A stretch of DNA of 64,000 nucleotides from Magnetospirillum sp. SS-4 (GCF_902729425.1 NZ_CACVCH010000070.1:186001-250000); one strand, 5' to 3'. Shown: positions 24,593-33,053, numbered from the stretch's first letter. Program-made: numbers and translations. Notes: a model not told the origin generated them from the sequence alone.

Positions 24593-25042
24593 CTACCGCC
24601 CACGATAGCCCGGCACGCCCTGGTCGGGCAGCCACAGCCCCTCGGGCGGGATTCCTGTCTGCCAGAACACGTCGATGGGAATGCCGCCGCGCGGATACCA
24701 ATAGCCGCCGATGCGCAGCCAGCGGGGCTTGCAGGCCTCCACCAGCCGCTTGGCGACGGCGATGGTGCAGTCCTCGTGAAAGGCGCCGTGATTGCGGAAG
24801 CTGCCCAGGAACAGCTTCAGCGACTTGCTTTCCACCAGGGCGCCGTCGGGGGCGTAGTCGATCACCAGATGGGCGAAGTCGGGCTGGCCGGTAACCGGGC
24901 ATAGCGAGGTGAATTCCGGCGCCGAGAACCGCACCAGATAGAGCGTGCCGGGATGGGGGTCGGGCACCGTCTCCAGCACCGCCGAATCGGGGCTGGCGGG
25001 CAGCGCCGTGGCTTGTCCCAGTTGGGTGAGGCCGCCGGTCAC
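24593..25042 (-). CDS. queF: NADPH-dependent 7-cyano-7-deazaguanine reductase
   Basis: A 149-residue type I (unimodular) QueF of the tunnel-fold family, reducing preQ0 to preQ1 for queuosine. The nucleophile C48 is in [11 protein letters not shown], with the catalytic aspartate shortly after. The QueF signature [16 protein letters not shown] binds NADPH. The start is GTG 25042 with a GGGAG ribosome site about 8 bases upstream, inside the end of hldE; the stop of hldE is only 3 bases before it, so the two are co-transcribed. Confidence 0.96.
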   Translation of the reverse strand: MTGGLTQLGQATALPASPDSAVLETVPDPHPGTLYLVRFSAPEFTSLCPVTGQPDFAHLVIDYAPDGALVESKSLKLFLGSFRNHGAFHEDCTIAVAKRLVEACKPRWLRIGGYWYPRGGIPIDVFWQTGIPPEGLWLPDQGVPGYRGR

Positions 25043-25045
25043 GGC

Positions 25046-26512
25046 TCAGCTCCCGTTCATGCGGCGGATAGTGTTGGTGGTGCTCTGGCCGTCCACCAGA
25101 CCGGCCAGCACCACCTTGCCGCCCCAGGACTGGACCAGGTCGGCGCCCACCACCTTGTCGATGGTGTAGTCGGCGCCCTTGACCAGCACATCGGGCTTCA
25201 GCGTCTCGATCAGCTTCAGCGGCGTGTCCTCGCCGAAGATCACCACCAGATCCACCGTCGCCAGCGACGACAGCACGGTGGCGCGCGAGGCCTCGGACTG
25301 CACCGGCCGGTTCGGCCCCTTGAGACGCTGGACCGAGGCGTCGCTGTTCAACCCCACCACCAACCGGTCGCAGGCGGCCCTGGCCTGGGCCAGGATCGAG
25401 ACGTGGCCGGGATGCAGCAGGTCGAAGCAGCCGTTGGTGAAGCCGACCTTGTGGCCCTTGCGGCGCCAGCGGGCGACGATCTCGGCGGCGGCGACCGCCG
25501 ACAGGATCTTGGATTCGCCGGCGGTCAGGTCGTCGTGATGCAGCGCCGCCACCACTTCCTCGGCATAGGCGACGGCGGTTCCCACCTTGCCCACCACGAT
25601 GCCGGCGGCGACGTTGGCGAGGCGGGCGCCTTCCAGAAGCGAGGCCCCGGAGGCCATGGCCGCCGCCAGGGTCGCCACCACGGTGTCGCCGGCTCCCGAT
25701 ACGTCGAACACCTCGCGGGCCTCGGCCGGCAGATGGTGAACCTCGCCCGCGGCGGTGACCAGGGTCATGCCGTCCTGGCTGCGGGTGACCAGCACCGCCT
25801 CCAGGCCGCAGGTGCCGATGAGGTGACGGGCGGCGGCCACCACCGCGTCGTCACCGTCCACCGGCATGCCGGTGGCTTCCTGCAATTCCTTGCGGTTGGG
25901 GGTGACGATGGTGGCGCCCGCGTAGATGGAGTAATCGGCACCCTTGGGATCGACCACCACCATCTTGCCCTTGGCCGTGGCGCGGCGGATCAGTTCGCCC
26001 GCCACCGGCGGGGCCAGCACGCCCTTGCCGTAATCGGACAGCACCACCACCCCGGCCCTGGCCAGCAGCCGGTCGGCGCGGGTCAGCAACTGGTCGCGGA
26101 TGGAATCGTTGACGGCGGCGCGCGATTCGCGGTCGGCGCGCAGCAATTGCTGGTGCGAGGCGAAGAAGCGGGACTTGATGGTGGTCTGGCGGCCGGGCTC
26201 GACCACGATGCAGGGGTCGATCTCGCCATGCTCGCCCACCAGGCGGGTGATCTCGCGGCCGGCGGCGTCGTCGCCCACCACCGACACGAAGGCCGGCGCG
26301 GCGCCCAGCGCCACCAGATTGCGCACCACGTTGCCGGCCCCGCCCAGCATGGCAGTCTCGCGCTCGATGAACAGCACCGGAATGGGGGCCTCGGGACTGA
26401 CCCGGTCGACCGAGCCATAGACGAAACGGTCCAGCATGGCGTCGCCGATGCACAGCACCGGGGTGTCGCGCAGCAATTCGACGCGGGCGGCAAGGGCGGA
26501 AAGTTCGGTCAT
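25046..26512 (-). CDS. hldE: Bifunctional heptose-7-phosphate kinase / heptose-1-phosphate adenylyltransferase
   Basis: A 488-residue two-domain enzyme of ADP-heptose synthesis for the lipopolysaccharide inner core. The N-terminal PfkB/ribokinase-type kinase (about residues 1-320) has GGAGNVVRNL and the catalytic DVSGAGDTVVA. The C-terminal nucleotidyltransferase (about 345-488) has the TNGCFDLLHPGHV motif. Both active sites look intact. ATG 26512. A 181-base divergent intergenic region separates it from the coiled-coil gene at 26694. Heptose-LPS genes besides this one are not in the window. Confidence 0.96.
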   Translation of the reverse strand: MTELSALAARVELLRDTPVLCIGDAMLDRFVYGSVDRVSPEAPIPVLFIERETAMLGGAGNVVRNLVALGAAPAFVSVVGDDAAGREITRLVGEHGEIDPCIVVEPGRQTTIKSRFFASHQQLLRADRESRAAVNDSIRDQLLTRADRLLARAGVVVLSDYGKGVLAPPVAGELIRRATAKGKMVVVDPKGADYSIYAGATIVTPNRKELQEATGMPVDGDDAVVAAARHLIGTCGLEAVLVTRSQDGMTLVTAAGEVHHLPAEAREVFDVSGAGDTVVATLAAAMASGASLLEGARLANVAAGIVVGKVGTAVAYAEEVVAALHHDDLTAGESKILSAVAAAEIVARWRRKGHKVGFTNGCFDLLHPGHVSILAQARAACDRLVVGLNSDASVQRLKGPNRPVQSEASRATVLSSLATVDLVVIFGEDTPLKLIETLKPDVLVKGADYTIDKVVGADLVQSWGGKVVLAGLVDGQSTTNTIRRMNGS

Positions 26513-26693
26513 GGAGCCCCGGATCGTCAGAGGGATCGGCCTTGCGGCTCGGTTAACCCAACGGGGGCCGGCTTGCAAGACAAAACCCGTCCGCCCCGGC
26601 GGTCTTGTGCGGCAAGGCCGGAGCAGACCACAAAATATAGTTTGAAACCACGGGGGCGATGGGACAGAATCGCCCGGTCTCAAGGGGTTGTCC

Positions 26694-27401
26694 ATGGACG
26701 TTCACAAACTCGCCAAGGTGCTGGCCATGGCGGCCTCGGACAACGAGGCCGAGGCGGTGCACGCGCTGCGCACCGCCGCCCGGCTGCTGGACAATGCCGG
26801 CCTCGATTTCGTCGCCCTGGCCGAACGGCTGTCGGAATCGGAGCCGCCGGCCGCCGCCGGCCGCCTGGACGAACTGGAAGATACCGTCTTCGATCTCCGG
26901 AACGAACTGCGCCACCTGCGCGCCGAGAACGAGCGCCTGCGCCGGGAAACGCCGCCCCCGCCGGCGGCGGCCAGCCTGGCCGGCGCCGCCCAGGATGCCG
27001 CCCACATCATCCGCCTGCGCGCCGAACTGGACGCCGCCCGCGACGACCTCGCCCGCGCCATGGCGGACGGACTGGCGCGGGACCAGGCATTCCATTCCGA
27101 CCTCGCCCAGGCCGCCGACATGGTCGGGCGCCTGACGGAGCAGGTCGAGCAGGCCAGGGGGCGCGCCGCCCGCCTGGAGGCCGAGAACCGCCGGCTGTCC
27201 CTGGTGGCCGGCGCCTTGAAGGCGGAACTGGACGAACGTGCCGCCGACCGCCTGCACCCGCTGCCCAGCCCGACCCAGCGGCCGGAAACCATTGTCCGGC
27301 CCGAACCCATGGCGAGGCCGGAGCCGTCGCCGCGACGTCCGCCGCCCGCCGCCGCCCGCCGCGGCAAGGCCGCTCCGGCGGGACAATACGCCCTGTTCTA
27401 G
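26694..27401 (+). CDS. DUF2786-like N-terminus with coiled-coil domain
   Basis: A 235-residue soluble protein of unknown function. Residues 5-40 (KLAKVLAMAASDNEAEAVHALRTAARLLDNAGLDF, broken into helices) resemble the DUF2786 helical domain. Residues about 60-185 form an Ala/Glu/Arg-rich coiled coil with a Pro-rich break. The last 45 residues are Pro/Arg-rich and basic, possibly nucleic-acid binding. ATG 26694 has AAGGGG 6 bases upstream; a TTG two codons earlier is less likely. Monocistronic by spacing. Confidence 0.78.
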   Translation: MDVHKLAKVLAMAASDNEAEAVHALRTAARLLDNAGLDFVALAERLSESEPPAAAGRLDELEDTVFDLRNELRHLRAENERLRRETPPPPAAASLAGAAQDAAHIIRLRAELDAARDDLARAMADGLARDQAFHSDLAQAADMVGRLTEQVEQARGRAARLEAENRRLSLVAGALKAELDERAADRLHPLPSPTQRPETIVRPEPMARPEPSPRRPPPAAARRGKAAPAGQYALF

Positions 27402-27513
27402 GCGTGAACGCCGCCTCGAAGGACGGACGACCGCCTGGAAGGCGGCTAGAATCCTTTTACTTGGCGGCCGCCGGGCTTAGAGTGGGGCACTGAACCCCGA
27501 GGGTGCTTTCCGC

Positions 27514-27906
27514 ATGTACAGCCAGACAACCCGCGACATCGTGGTGACGGTCAAGCCGTTCTACCTGGAGGACCAGTCCTCGCCGGCCGACAACCACTAT
27601 GTCTGGGCCTACCGCGTCCGCATCGAGAACCACGGTTCCTGCACCGTGCGGCTGATGCGGCGCCACTGGATCATCACCGACGCCATCGGCCGGGTCCAGG
27701 AGGTCAGAGGGCCGGGGGTGGTCGGCGAGCAGCCGGTGCTGAACCCCGGAGACGGCTACGAATACACCAGCGGCACGCCGCTGCCGACGCCATCGGGCAT
27801 CATGCACGGCACCTACGAGATGGAGGACGAGAAGGGCGAGGTCTTCGACATCGTCATCCCCGCATTCTCGCTGGACTCCCCCCACGACCGCCCGATGCTG
27901 AACTGA
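27514..27906 (+). CDS. apaG: ApaG protein
   Basis: A 130-residue single-domain protein of the ApaG/DUF525 family, an immunoglobulin-like beta fold. Hallmarks are [24 protein letters not shown]-like [30 protein letters not shown] and MHGTYEM. ApaG is linked genetically to Co/Mg ion homeostasis and to diadenosine tetraphosphate metabolism, but its biochemical role is unsettled. ATG 27514. Length and motifs are standard. Confidence 0.95.
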   Translation: MYSQTTRDIVVTVKPFYLEDQSSPADNHYVWAYRVRIENHGSCTVRLMRRHWIITDAIGRVQEVRGPGVVGEQPVLNPGDGYEYTSGTPLPTPSGIMHGTYEMEDEKGEVFDIVIPAFSLDSPHDRPMLN

Positions 27907-27975
27907 TCCACTTGCACGGGGGCGGGGGCGGACCCACATGCGGTAGGGTCAACTCCGCAGCCAAGGGACAACGCC

Positions 27976-28641
27976 ATGACGTCCGACGACACCACCCTTC
28001 CGGTCCCGCTTCCCAGGGAGCTTGTCCCGCAGGAGCGTCCGCGCGTCCAGCGCCCCAGCCGCGCTGAGGCCGAGAACGCGGTCCGCACCCTGCTGCGCTG
28101 GGCTGGCGACGACCCGGACCGCGAGGGACTGATCGGTACTCCCGACCGGGTGGTCCGCGCCTACGAGGAGTTCTTCTCCGGCTACGACCAGGACCCCACC
28201 GAAATCCTGCACCGGACCTTCGAGGAGACCGACGGCTACGACGAGATGGTGTTGCTGCGCGACATCCGCCTGGAATCCCATTGCGAGCACCATGTGGTGC
28301 CCATCATCGGCAAGGCCCATGTCGCCTACCTGCCGAACCGCCGGGTGGTGGGAATCTCGAAGCTGGCCCGCGTCGTCGAGATCCATGCCCGCCGCCTCCA
28401 GATTCAGGAGAAGCTGACCGCCCAGATCGCCAACACCATCAACGACGTGCTCCAGCCCAAGGGGGTGGCGGTGGTGATCGAGGCCGCGCACCAGTGCATG
28501 ACCACCCGGGGCATCCACAAGCCGGGCGTCACCATGGTGACCAGCCGGATGCTGGGCGAATTCCGCGACAATCCCGCCACCCGCCGGGAACTCATGGCCC
28601 TGATCCACAACCAGCACAGCGGCGGCCTGTCCAACGTGTGA
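27976..28641 (+). CDS. folE: GTP cyclohydrolase I
   Basis: A 221-residue FolE that converts GTP to dihydroneopterin triphosphate, the first step of folate synthesis and also the entry to preQ0/queuosine. Zinc ligands are C103 and H106 in SHCEHH and C174 in HQCMTTRG, with the same 71-residue spacing as in E. coli (C110 to C181). The N-terminal 25 residues are variable and Pro-rich. ATG 27976 follows AAGGGACAACGCC. With queF and queG nearby, the locus carries three enzymes relevant to queuosine. Confidence 0.97.
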   Translation: MTSDDTTLPVPLPRELVPQERPRVQRPSRAEAENAVRTLLRWAGDDPDREGLIGTPDRVVRAYEEFFSGYDQDPTEILHRTFEETDGYDEMVLLRDIRLESHCEHHVVPIIGKAHVAYLPNRRVVGISKLARVVEIHARRLQIQEKLTAQIANTINDVLQPKGVAVVIEAAHQCMTTRGIHKPGVTMVTSRMLGEFRDNPATRRELMALIHNQHSGGLSNV

Positions 28642-28643
28642 GG

Positions 28644-28662
28644 CCCCGCCCGCCGGGCGGGG
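28644..28662. terminator. Bidirectional GC hairpin between convergent genes
   Basis: CCCCGCCC (28644-28651) pairs perfectly with GGGCGGGG (28655-28662) around a 3-base loop. It lies between the folE stop at 28641 and the end of the small minus-strand gene at 28668. There is no T-run on either side, but the position suits transcript-end protection for both genes. Confidence 0.6.
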
Positions 28663-28667
28663 GAGCG

Positions 28668-28913
28668 TCACATGCCGAAGGCGGCGCTCATGTCCATTTC
28701 CAGTTCCAGACGCTCCAGGCCCAGGCTGCCGAAGGTGCGCTGTTGGCGGGCGTTGACCAGCAATTTCTCCAGCGCCCGCTCGCTGCATCTGACGCACTGA
28801 TTGCAACCGCGCTCCGAGGCGCAATTAAGAACCTTGTGCAGTTCCTCCACATCCATTTCGCCGTTGCGCCGGTCCCAGTCGCAGGGGCCTTCTTGCGGGC
28901 CGTATTTTCCCAT
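28668..28913 (-). CDS. Small cysteine-rich protein, unknown function
   Basis: An 81-residue soluble protein. C31, C37, C40 and C43 form a compact CX5CX2CX2C cluster within NCASERGCNQCVRCSE, with another cysteine at C11. This suggests a zinc or iron-sulfur site, but I do not recognise the family. The N-terminus is polar and the C-terminal third helical. ATG 28913 has an imperfect CAGGGAT ribosome site about 9 bases upstream; the frame extends to 28988 but would then run through a terminator hairpin. A rho-independent terminator and a structured RNA region lie just upstream on the same strand, suggesting controlled read-through. Confidence 0.72.
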   Translation of the reverse strand: MGKYGPQEGPCDWDRRNGEMDVEELHKVLNCASERGCNQCVRCSERALEKLLVNARQQRTFGSLGLERLELEMDMSAAFGM

Positions 28914-28933
28914 GATCAATATCCCTGCCTGAA

Positions 28934-28963
28934 TAAAAAAAGGGCTCCGCCAATGGCGAGCCC
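28934..28963 (-). terminator. Intrinsic terminator in leader of the small Cys-rich gene
   Basis: On the minus strand GGGCTC (28958-28963) pairs with GAGCCC (28942-28947). GCC and GGC pair inside with a one-base bulge and an AAT loop, and seven T residues follow (28935-28941). Transcripts from upstream would end here, about 21 bases before the ATG at 28913. It is either an attenuator for that gene or the end of a separate small RNA. Confidence 0.8.
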
Positions 28964-28982
28964 GTCCATATACAAAGCTTAG

Positions 28983-29117
28983 ACCCATAATGTTTCTGTG
29001 GGTATCGGGGCATCCGTATATGCAAAGACCGTAACGGAAAGACGTCAGCCCGGAATGTCTAACCCTTTAGCCGTATGGTTGGCGATACGTCCCACCCTTG
29101 GCGTGAAAAGCCCCAAG
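28983..29117 (-). other. Structured non-coding region, candidate riboswitch-like leader or small RNA
   Basis: The 324-base gap 28914-29237 holds no gene but has strong pairing potential. GTGGG+TATCG (28998-29007) pairs with CGATA+CCCAC (29083-29087, 29091-29095), a closing helix around about 75 bases. Inside are GCAT/ATGC (29010-29013/29020-29023), CCG/CGG (29029-29031/29035-29037) and AACC/GGTT (29061-29064/29077-29080). A competing hairpin, ACCCA/TGGGT (28983-28987/28999-29003), would break the closing helix. CTTGG/CCAAG (29097-29101/29113-29117) forms another. Because the terminator at 28934-28963 works on the minus strand, that is the likely strand. It matches no riboswitch class I can name. 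Confidence 0.5.
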
Positions 29118-29237
29118 TCCTGAAAAAATTTGAATAAAATTGTTCCTTTTAGATGAAGAATAAGAAGAACCAGGAATTCCCTTATGATGGTGGCCGGTGT
29201 ATCAATGCCACCTCGACGCAGCCATATGTCATAGACC

Positions 29238-30989
29238 ATGAAAAAGCCGCCAGGGCAGGACCGGAACCAGGGGGCAAGCGGCGAAGCCAGGATCGGCCGG
29301 CCGCAGGAGGCCTATGTCGCCTTCGCCTTCGCCGCCGCCGACCTGCTGATGGAGACCGACCATTCCGGCCGCATCATCTTCGCCGTCGGCGCGTCCATGT
29401 CGCTGGTGGGACGGCCGGCGCGGCTGCTGGCCACCATGACGCTGGAGCAGTTGATCCGCCCCGAGGACATGGCGCGGACCCGCAACGCCCTGCGCCGGAT
29501 GGCCAGGGGCGAGCGCGTCCGCCACACCCTGTTGCATGTGGCGGTGCCCGACGGCGACATCGTGCCGGTGGCGCTGTCGGGCTACCCCCACCCCGATCAC
29601 GAGGGGCGCCTGCTGCTGGTCCTGACCCACGGCGGCACCATCATGACGCCGACGGTGAAGCGCAACGACGAGGGATTGCTCGGCCGCGAGGGGTTCGAGG
29701 CCCTGGCCGGCGGCCTGATCAAGGAAAGCGCCAAGGACTCCGACGACAGCTATCGCATGACCCTGCTGGACCTGCCGGAACTGGCCGGGCTGCGCGCCAA
29801 GGTGGGCGCCGAGGCCACCGCCGGATTCATCGCCCGCTTTACCGATTACCTGCGCCAGTGCTCGGTGGGAGGCGAAGCCGCCGCCGATCTCGGCGATTCC
29901 AAATACGGCCTGATTCACGGCCCCGACCTCTCGGCCGGACAGATCGAAACGGCCATATCCGGGCTGGCCCAGTCGATCCTGGGCGCCGACCTCCACCCCG
30001 ACGCCGCCACCATTTCGTTCGACGGCGGCGAGATCTCGCCGCAAGAGGCCACCAACGCCCTGGTCTACACCCTGAACCGCTTCGCCCAGGATGGCAGCGC
30101 CACCATCCAGGACCTGTCCAGGATGGCCCGGCCGACCCTGTCCCTGACCGTCACCAAGATGCGCGAGATCAAGCAGACCATCGGCCGGGGCGATTTCCAG
30201 CTCCACTTCCAGCCCATCGTCGACCTATGGAGCGGGGCCGTCCATCATTTCGAATGCCTGGTCCGGTTCGGCGACAGCGGCGCCTCGCCCTACAACACCG
30301 TCGTCTTCGCCGAGGATACCGGCCTGGTGGGCGAACTGGACTGCGCCATCCTGGCCCGGGCCATCGCCTTCATGCGCCAGGACCCCGGCGCGGAACCATC
30401 GCTGCGCTTCGCCGTCAACCTGTCGGGGCGGTCGCTGTCCAGTTCCAGCGTGGCCGCCCGCCTGGTGCGGATGATCTCGGAGGCGTCGGACCTGCGCGGC
30501 CGGCTGCTGTTCGAACTGACGGAATCGGCCGCCATCAGCGATCTGGTGGCGGCCAACGCCATCATCCAGGAAATCAGGGGGCGCGGCCATCCGGTGGGAA
30601 TCGACGATTTCGGCTCGGGGGCGGCGGCGTTCCACTATCTGCGCGGCCTCAAGGTCGATCATGTGAAGATCGACGGCAGTTATGTCCGCGAGGCCGCCAG
30701 CAAGCCGGAAAGCCTGCCCTTCCTGCGCGCCATCACCCAATTGTGCCGGGAACTGAAGGTCGCCACCATCGCCGAGCAGGTCGAGGACGAGGCCACCGCC
30801 AATCTGCTGCGGGTCTACAACGTGCGCTACGGCCAGGGCTATTACTTCGGCCGGCCGATGCAGCCGTCGTCCCGCCATCAGGGCGGCCGGGCCCCCTGGG
30901 TGACGCCGCTGACCCAGTGGCGCAACGGCCTGCTGTTCTTCGGCGCCCCCCAGGCGGGCGCCTCCACGCCGTCCATCGGCGTTTCCTGA
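29238..30989 (+). CDS. PAS-like and EAL domain protein (c-di-GMP phosphodiesterase)
   Basis: A 583-residue cytoplasmic protein. An N-terminal PAS-like domain (about residues 25-130), which may sense a ligand or redox cue, is followed by a helical linker and a C-terminal EAL domain (about 310-560). The signature reads E-C-L at E339 (variant of EAL). Other catalytic elements look intact: AVNLSG, ELTES, GIDDFGSG, VKIDG, IAEQVED and GQGYYFGRP. It is therefore probably an active phosphodiesterase hydrolysing c-di-GMP. There is no GGDEF domain. ATG 29238 lacks a strong ribosome site. A hemerythrin gene starts 59 bases downstream on the same strand, so the two are likely co-transcribed. Confidence 0.9.
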   Translation: MKKPPGQDRNQGASGEARIGRPQEAYVAFAFAAADLLMETDHSGRIIFAVGASMSLVGRPARLLATMTLEQLIRPEDMARTRNALRRMARGERVRHTLLHVAVPDGDIVPVALSGYPHPDHEGRLLLVLTHGGTIMTPTVKRNDEGLLGREGFEALAGGLIKESAKDSDDSYRMTLLDLPELAGLRAKVGAEATAGFIARFTDYLRQCSVGGEAAADLGDSKYGLIHGPDLSAGQIETAISGLAQSILGADLHPDAATISFDGGEISPQEATNALVYTLNRFAQDGSATIQDLSRMARPTLSLTVTKMREIKQTIGRGDFQLHFQPIVDLWSGAVHHFECLVRFGDSGASPYNTVVFAEDTGLVGELDCAILARAIAFMRQDPGAEPSLRFAVNLSGRSLSSSSVAARLVRMISEASDLRGRLLFELTESAAISDLVAANAIIQEIRGRGHPVGIDDFGSGAAAFHYLRGLKVDHVKIDGSYVREAASKPESLPFLRAITQLCRELKVATIAEQVEDEATANLLRVYNVRYGQGYYFGRPMQPSSRHQGGRAPWVTPLTQWRNGLLFFGAPQAGASTPSIGVS

Positions 30990-31048
30990 TTGATCCCATG
31001 TCCGGCAGGGGGTATGGACAGCCGGGACGGCACATGGGGGAGGATACG

Positions 31049-31438
31049 GTGACCTGGAGCGATGATCTCAGCGTCGGCGTCGACAGCCTCGACCAGCACC
31101 ACCGCCACCTGTTCGCCCTGGTGGAGGAACTGCCCCGGGCCTCGGATATCGGCGTCGAGGCCGTCACCGGGGTTCTGGCCCAGCTGACCGATTACGTGGC
31201 CTACCATTTCGCCGAGGAAGAGGGAATGATGGAGCGCTCGGGCTTTCCCTTCCTCGACCTTCACCGTCACTCGCACCAGACCATCGCGCTGCGGGTCGCC
31301 GAAATGGCCGCCAACCTGCGCCCGGACAATTTCGGCGTCGTCGCCGAGGAATTGCGAACCTTTCTCTCCGGCTGGCTGATCCATCATATCGAGATCGAGG
31401 ATTTCGAATACCGCCCCTATCTCGCAGTTGCAAAATAA
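31049..31438 (+). CDS. Bacteriohemerythrin
   Basis: A 129-residue four-helix di-iron O2-binding protein. All expected ligands are present: H17 (DQHH), H53 and E57 (HFAEE), H72 and H76 (HRHSH), H113 and D118 (HIEIED). The start is taken as GTG 31049 because GGGGGAGG lies 6 bases upstream and the mature fold begins at once (TWSDDLSVGVDSLD); ATG 31034 and ATG 30998 are in-frame alternatives. It could buffer or sense O2, and its position after the EAL gene suggests a link to c-di-GMP control. Confidence 0.88.
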   Translation: MTWSDDLSVGVDSLDQHHRHLFALVEELPRASDIGVEAVTGVLAQLTDYVAYHFAEEEGMMERSGFPFLDLHRHSHQTIALRVAEMAANLRPDNFGVVAEELRTFLSGWLIHHIEIEDFEYRPYLAVAK

Positions 31439-31524
31439 TCCGGGCTTCGATGTTAAGTTGAAGTGTCGGCATGCCGCTGCTAGACTGCCGAGTCACGGGT
31501 GACGATGCCGGGGCAGATGCGATC

Positions 31525-31959
31525 ATGGCGCCGCTGACGCAGGAGCTGGAAACCGGGGTTCCGGCCATCGACGCCGGCAACGAGGGCCTGCGCTTCCTGC
31601 TGCGCCGCGTCTTCCAGCCAGGGGTGGAATGCCGCCGCGGCGAGGGGGGACGGGGGGAATGCGACCACAGCCGCTGTACCCGCATCGAGGCGATCATGCG
31701 CTATGCGGGACGCAATTTCGCCGTCCAGGAGCGGGTGATGACCGAAGCCGGCTATCCCGCCGCCGAACGTCACCTCGACGACCACGCCACGCTCATCGAC
31801 CGCCTGTCGGTGATGCTGAACGCCCAGGTCTGCGCCGACCGCGACGGCGGCAAGGTCCACGATCTGGTCGCCCACTGGATGACCGAGCACGCCCGGCACT
31901 GCGACCAGCCGCTGGGACGCTGGGCCGTCACCCGACGGGTTCTGGACCCCAAGCGCTGA
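31525..31959 (+). CDS. Hemerythrin-like protein with incomplete di-iron site
   Basis: A 144-residue protein with the hemerythrin four-helix pattern (ETGVPAID at the N-terminus, HLDDH and WMTEHARHCD later). The first histidine is Asn19, the second is Asn64 and the bridging glutamate is Gln68. H83, H87, H122 and D127 remain. An insert between helices A and B carries C36, C46 and C51. At most one metal could bind in the classical way. ATG 31525 is chosen for homology; ATG 31471 is in frame. It probably arose by duplication of a neighbouring hemerythrin and then diverged. Confidence 0.75.
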   Translation: MAPLTQELETGVPAIDAGNEGLRFLLRRVFQPGVECRRGEGGRGECDHSRCTRIEAIMRYAGRNFAVQERVMTEAGYPAAERHLDDHATLIDRLSVMLNAQVCADRDGGKVHDLVAHWMTEHARHCDQPLGRWAVTRRVLDPKR

Positions 31960-31965
31960 CCGCCG

Positions 31966-32436
31966 TCACTGGCAGACCTTGTAATCGCCGATCACCTCGT
32001 TGTGGACCCGCTTCGACTGGGTGGCGAAGGCGCCATAGCCGCGCTTGCCGATTTCCTTCAACTGTCCGTCGATATTGTCGCAAAAGGCCCCGGTGCGGGG
32101 AAGATGACGGGCGAAGGTGACGAGGCGACCGTCGGCATGGGTCATCTTGGTCTGCCAGTCGTCGGGAAATTCCCGCTTCCAGGCCTTGACGCGCTTGGCG
32201 TTGGCGGCCCGGAACCGGGTGCCGTTGGCGGTTTCGAACTTCTGCCACGCCGCCGCCGAGCCTTTCAGATAGTCCTCGTCGCAGCGCCGGGCCGCCTCGC
32301 GCAGGTAGATGCCGTGGCGGATCTCCCGCTCGGCACCGATCTCGGCGGCGCTGAAGCAGTTCTTGGGCTTGGCCGCCGCCGGCGCGGCCGCCGACGCGGC
32401 TAGGACGAGGATGGCGATGATGAGCGGACGGCGCAT
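31966..32436 (-). CDS. Secreted hypothetical protein
   Basis: A 156-residue protein with a clear N-terminal signal peptide (MRRPLIIAILVLAASAAAPAAA, about 22 residues), so it is probably periplasmic. The mature part has three cysteines (in KNCFSA, RRCDED and FCDNID, plus a C-terminal VCQ), enough for disulfides, and is otherwise helical and charged. I do not recognise the family. ATG 32436 lies inside the 3' end of msrQ (37-base overlap), so it may be coupled to the msrPQ operon and help in envelope redox stress, which is an inference. Confidence 0.78.
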   Translation of the reverse strand: MRRPLIIAILVLAASAAAPAAAKPKNCFSAAEIGAEREIRHGIYLREAARRCDEDYLKGSAAAWQKFETANGTRFRAANAKRVKAWKREFPDDWQTKMTHADGRLVTFARHLPRTGAFCDNIDGQLKEIGKRGYGAFATQSKRVHNEVIGDYKVCQ

Positions 32437-33053
32437 GGCGTTGCCTGCCTGACTTCTGTTCGGCCACCATTATGCCGCTTCGCCCGCCACGCCGCCAGCA
32501 CCCGCCATCCCAGCAGGATTATCAGGATGGTGGCGTGCATCATCGGTTCGGTCAGATCCTTCTTCACCATCATCCAGTGGTGCGTCACTCCCAGTGGCGC
32601 GATGACGTAGACCAGCCGGTGCAGCGCCCGCCAGCGCCGCCCGCCCAGACGGCGGATCATGGAATCGGTGGAGGTGAGCGCCAGCGGCAGCAGCAGCAGC
32701 ACCGCCGCCATGCCGATGGTGATGTAGGTCCGCTTGGCGATGTCGCGGCCGATGGCGCCCCAGTCGAAGAACTGGTCGATTCCCGCATAGGCCAGCAGAT
32801 GCAGGATCACGTAGAAGAAGGCGAACAGCCCCAGCATCCGGCGCAGCCGGGCCAGCGGCGACCATCCGCTGAGCTGGCGCAGCGGCGTCACCGCCAGGGC
32901 GATCAGCAGGAAGCGCAACGCCCAATCGCCAAGAAAGCGGATCAGCGCCTCGATGGGATTTGCCCCCAGTCCGACGGTCATGGCCCTGGCCGCCAGCCAG
33001 GCCAGCGGCAGCAGGCAGAGTGCGAAGACCAGCGGCTTGAGCGCCCGCCCCAT
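32400..33053 (-). CDS. msrQ: MsrQ heme-binding membrane subunit of methionine sulfoxide reductase
   Basis: A 217-residue protein of the ferric reductase-like transmembrane family with six spans. It delivers electrons from the quinone pool or flavin reductase to MsrP. Heme-ligand histidines are expected in FYVILHLLAY, RALHRLVYV and VTHHWMM, all present. ATG 33053 overlaps the msrP stop by one base (TGATG). A Ser/Arg tail follows the last span. Confidence 0.93.
   Translation of the reverse strand: MGRALKPLVFALCLLPLAWLAARAMTVGLGANPIEALIRFLGDWALRFLLIALAVTPLRQLSGWSPLARLRRMLGLFAFFYVILHLLAYAGIDQFFDWGAIGRDIAKRTYITIGMAAVLLLLPLALTSTDSMIRRLGGRRWRALHRLVYVIAPLGVTHHWMMVKKDLTEPMMHATILIILLGWRVLAAWRAKRHNGGRTEVRQATPCAVRSSSPSSS

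Noticed and set aside
28983-29117. c-di-GMP-I (GEMM) riboswitch on the plus strand for the EAL gene
   Set aside because: There is a loose similarity (GCAAAGACC, then GACG...GCC and TCTAA), but the conserved GACGCAAAGCC core and tetraloop receptor are not present, and the only intrinsic terminator faces the other way.
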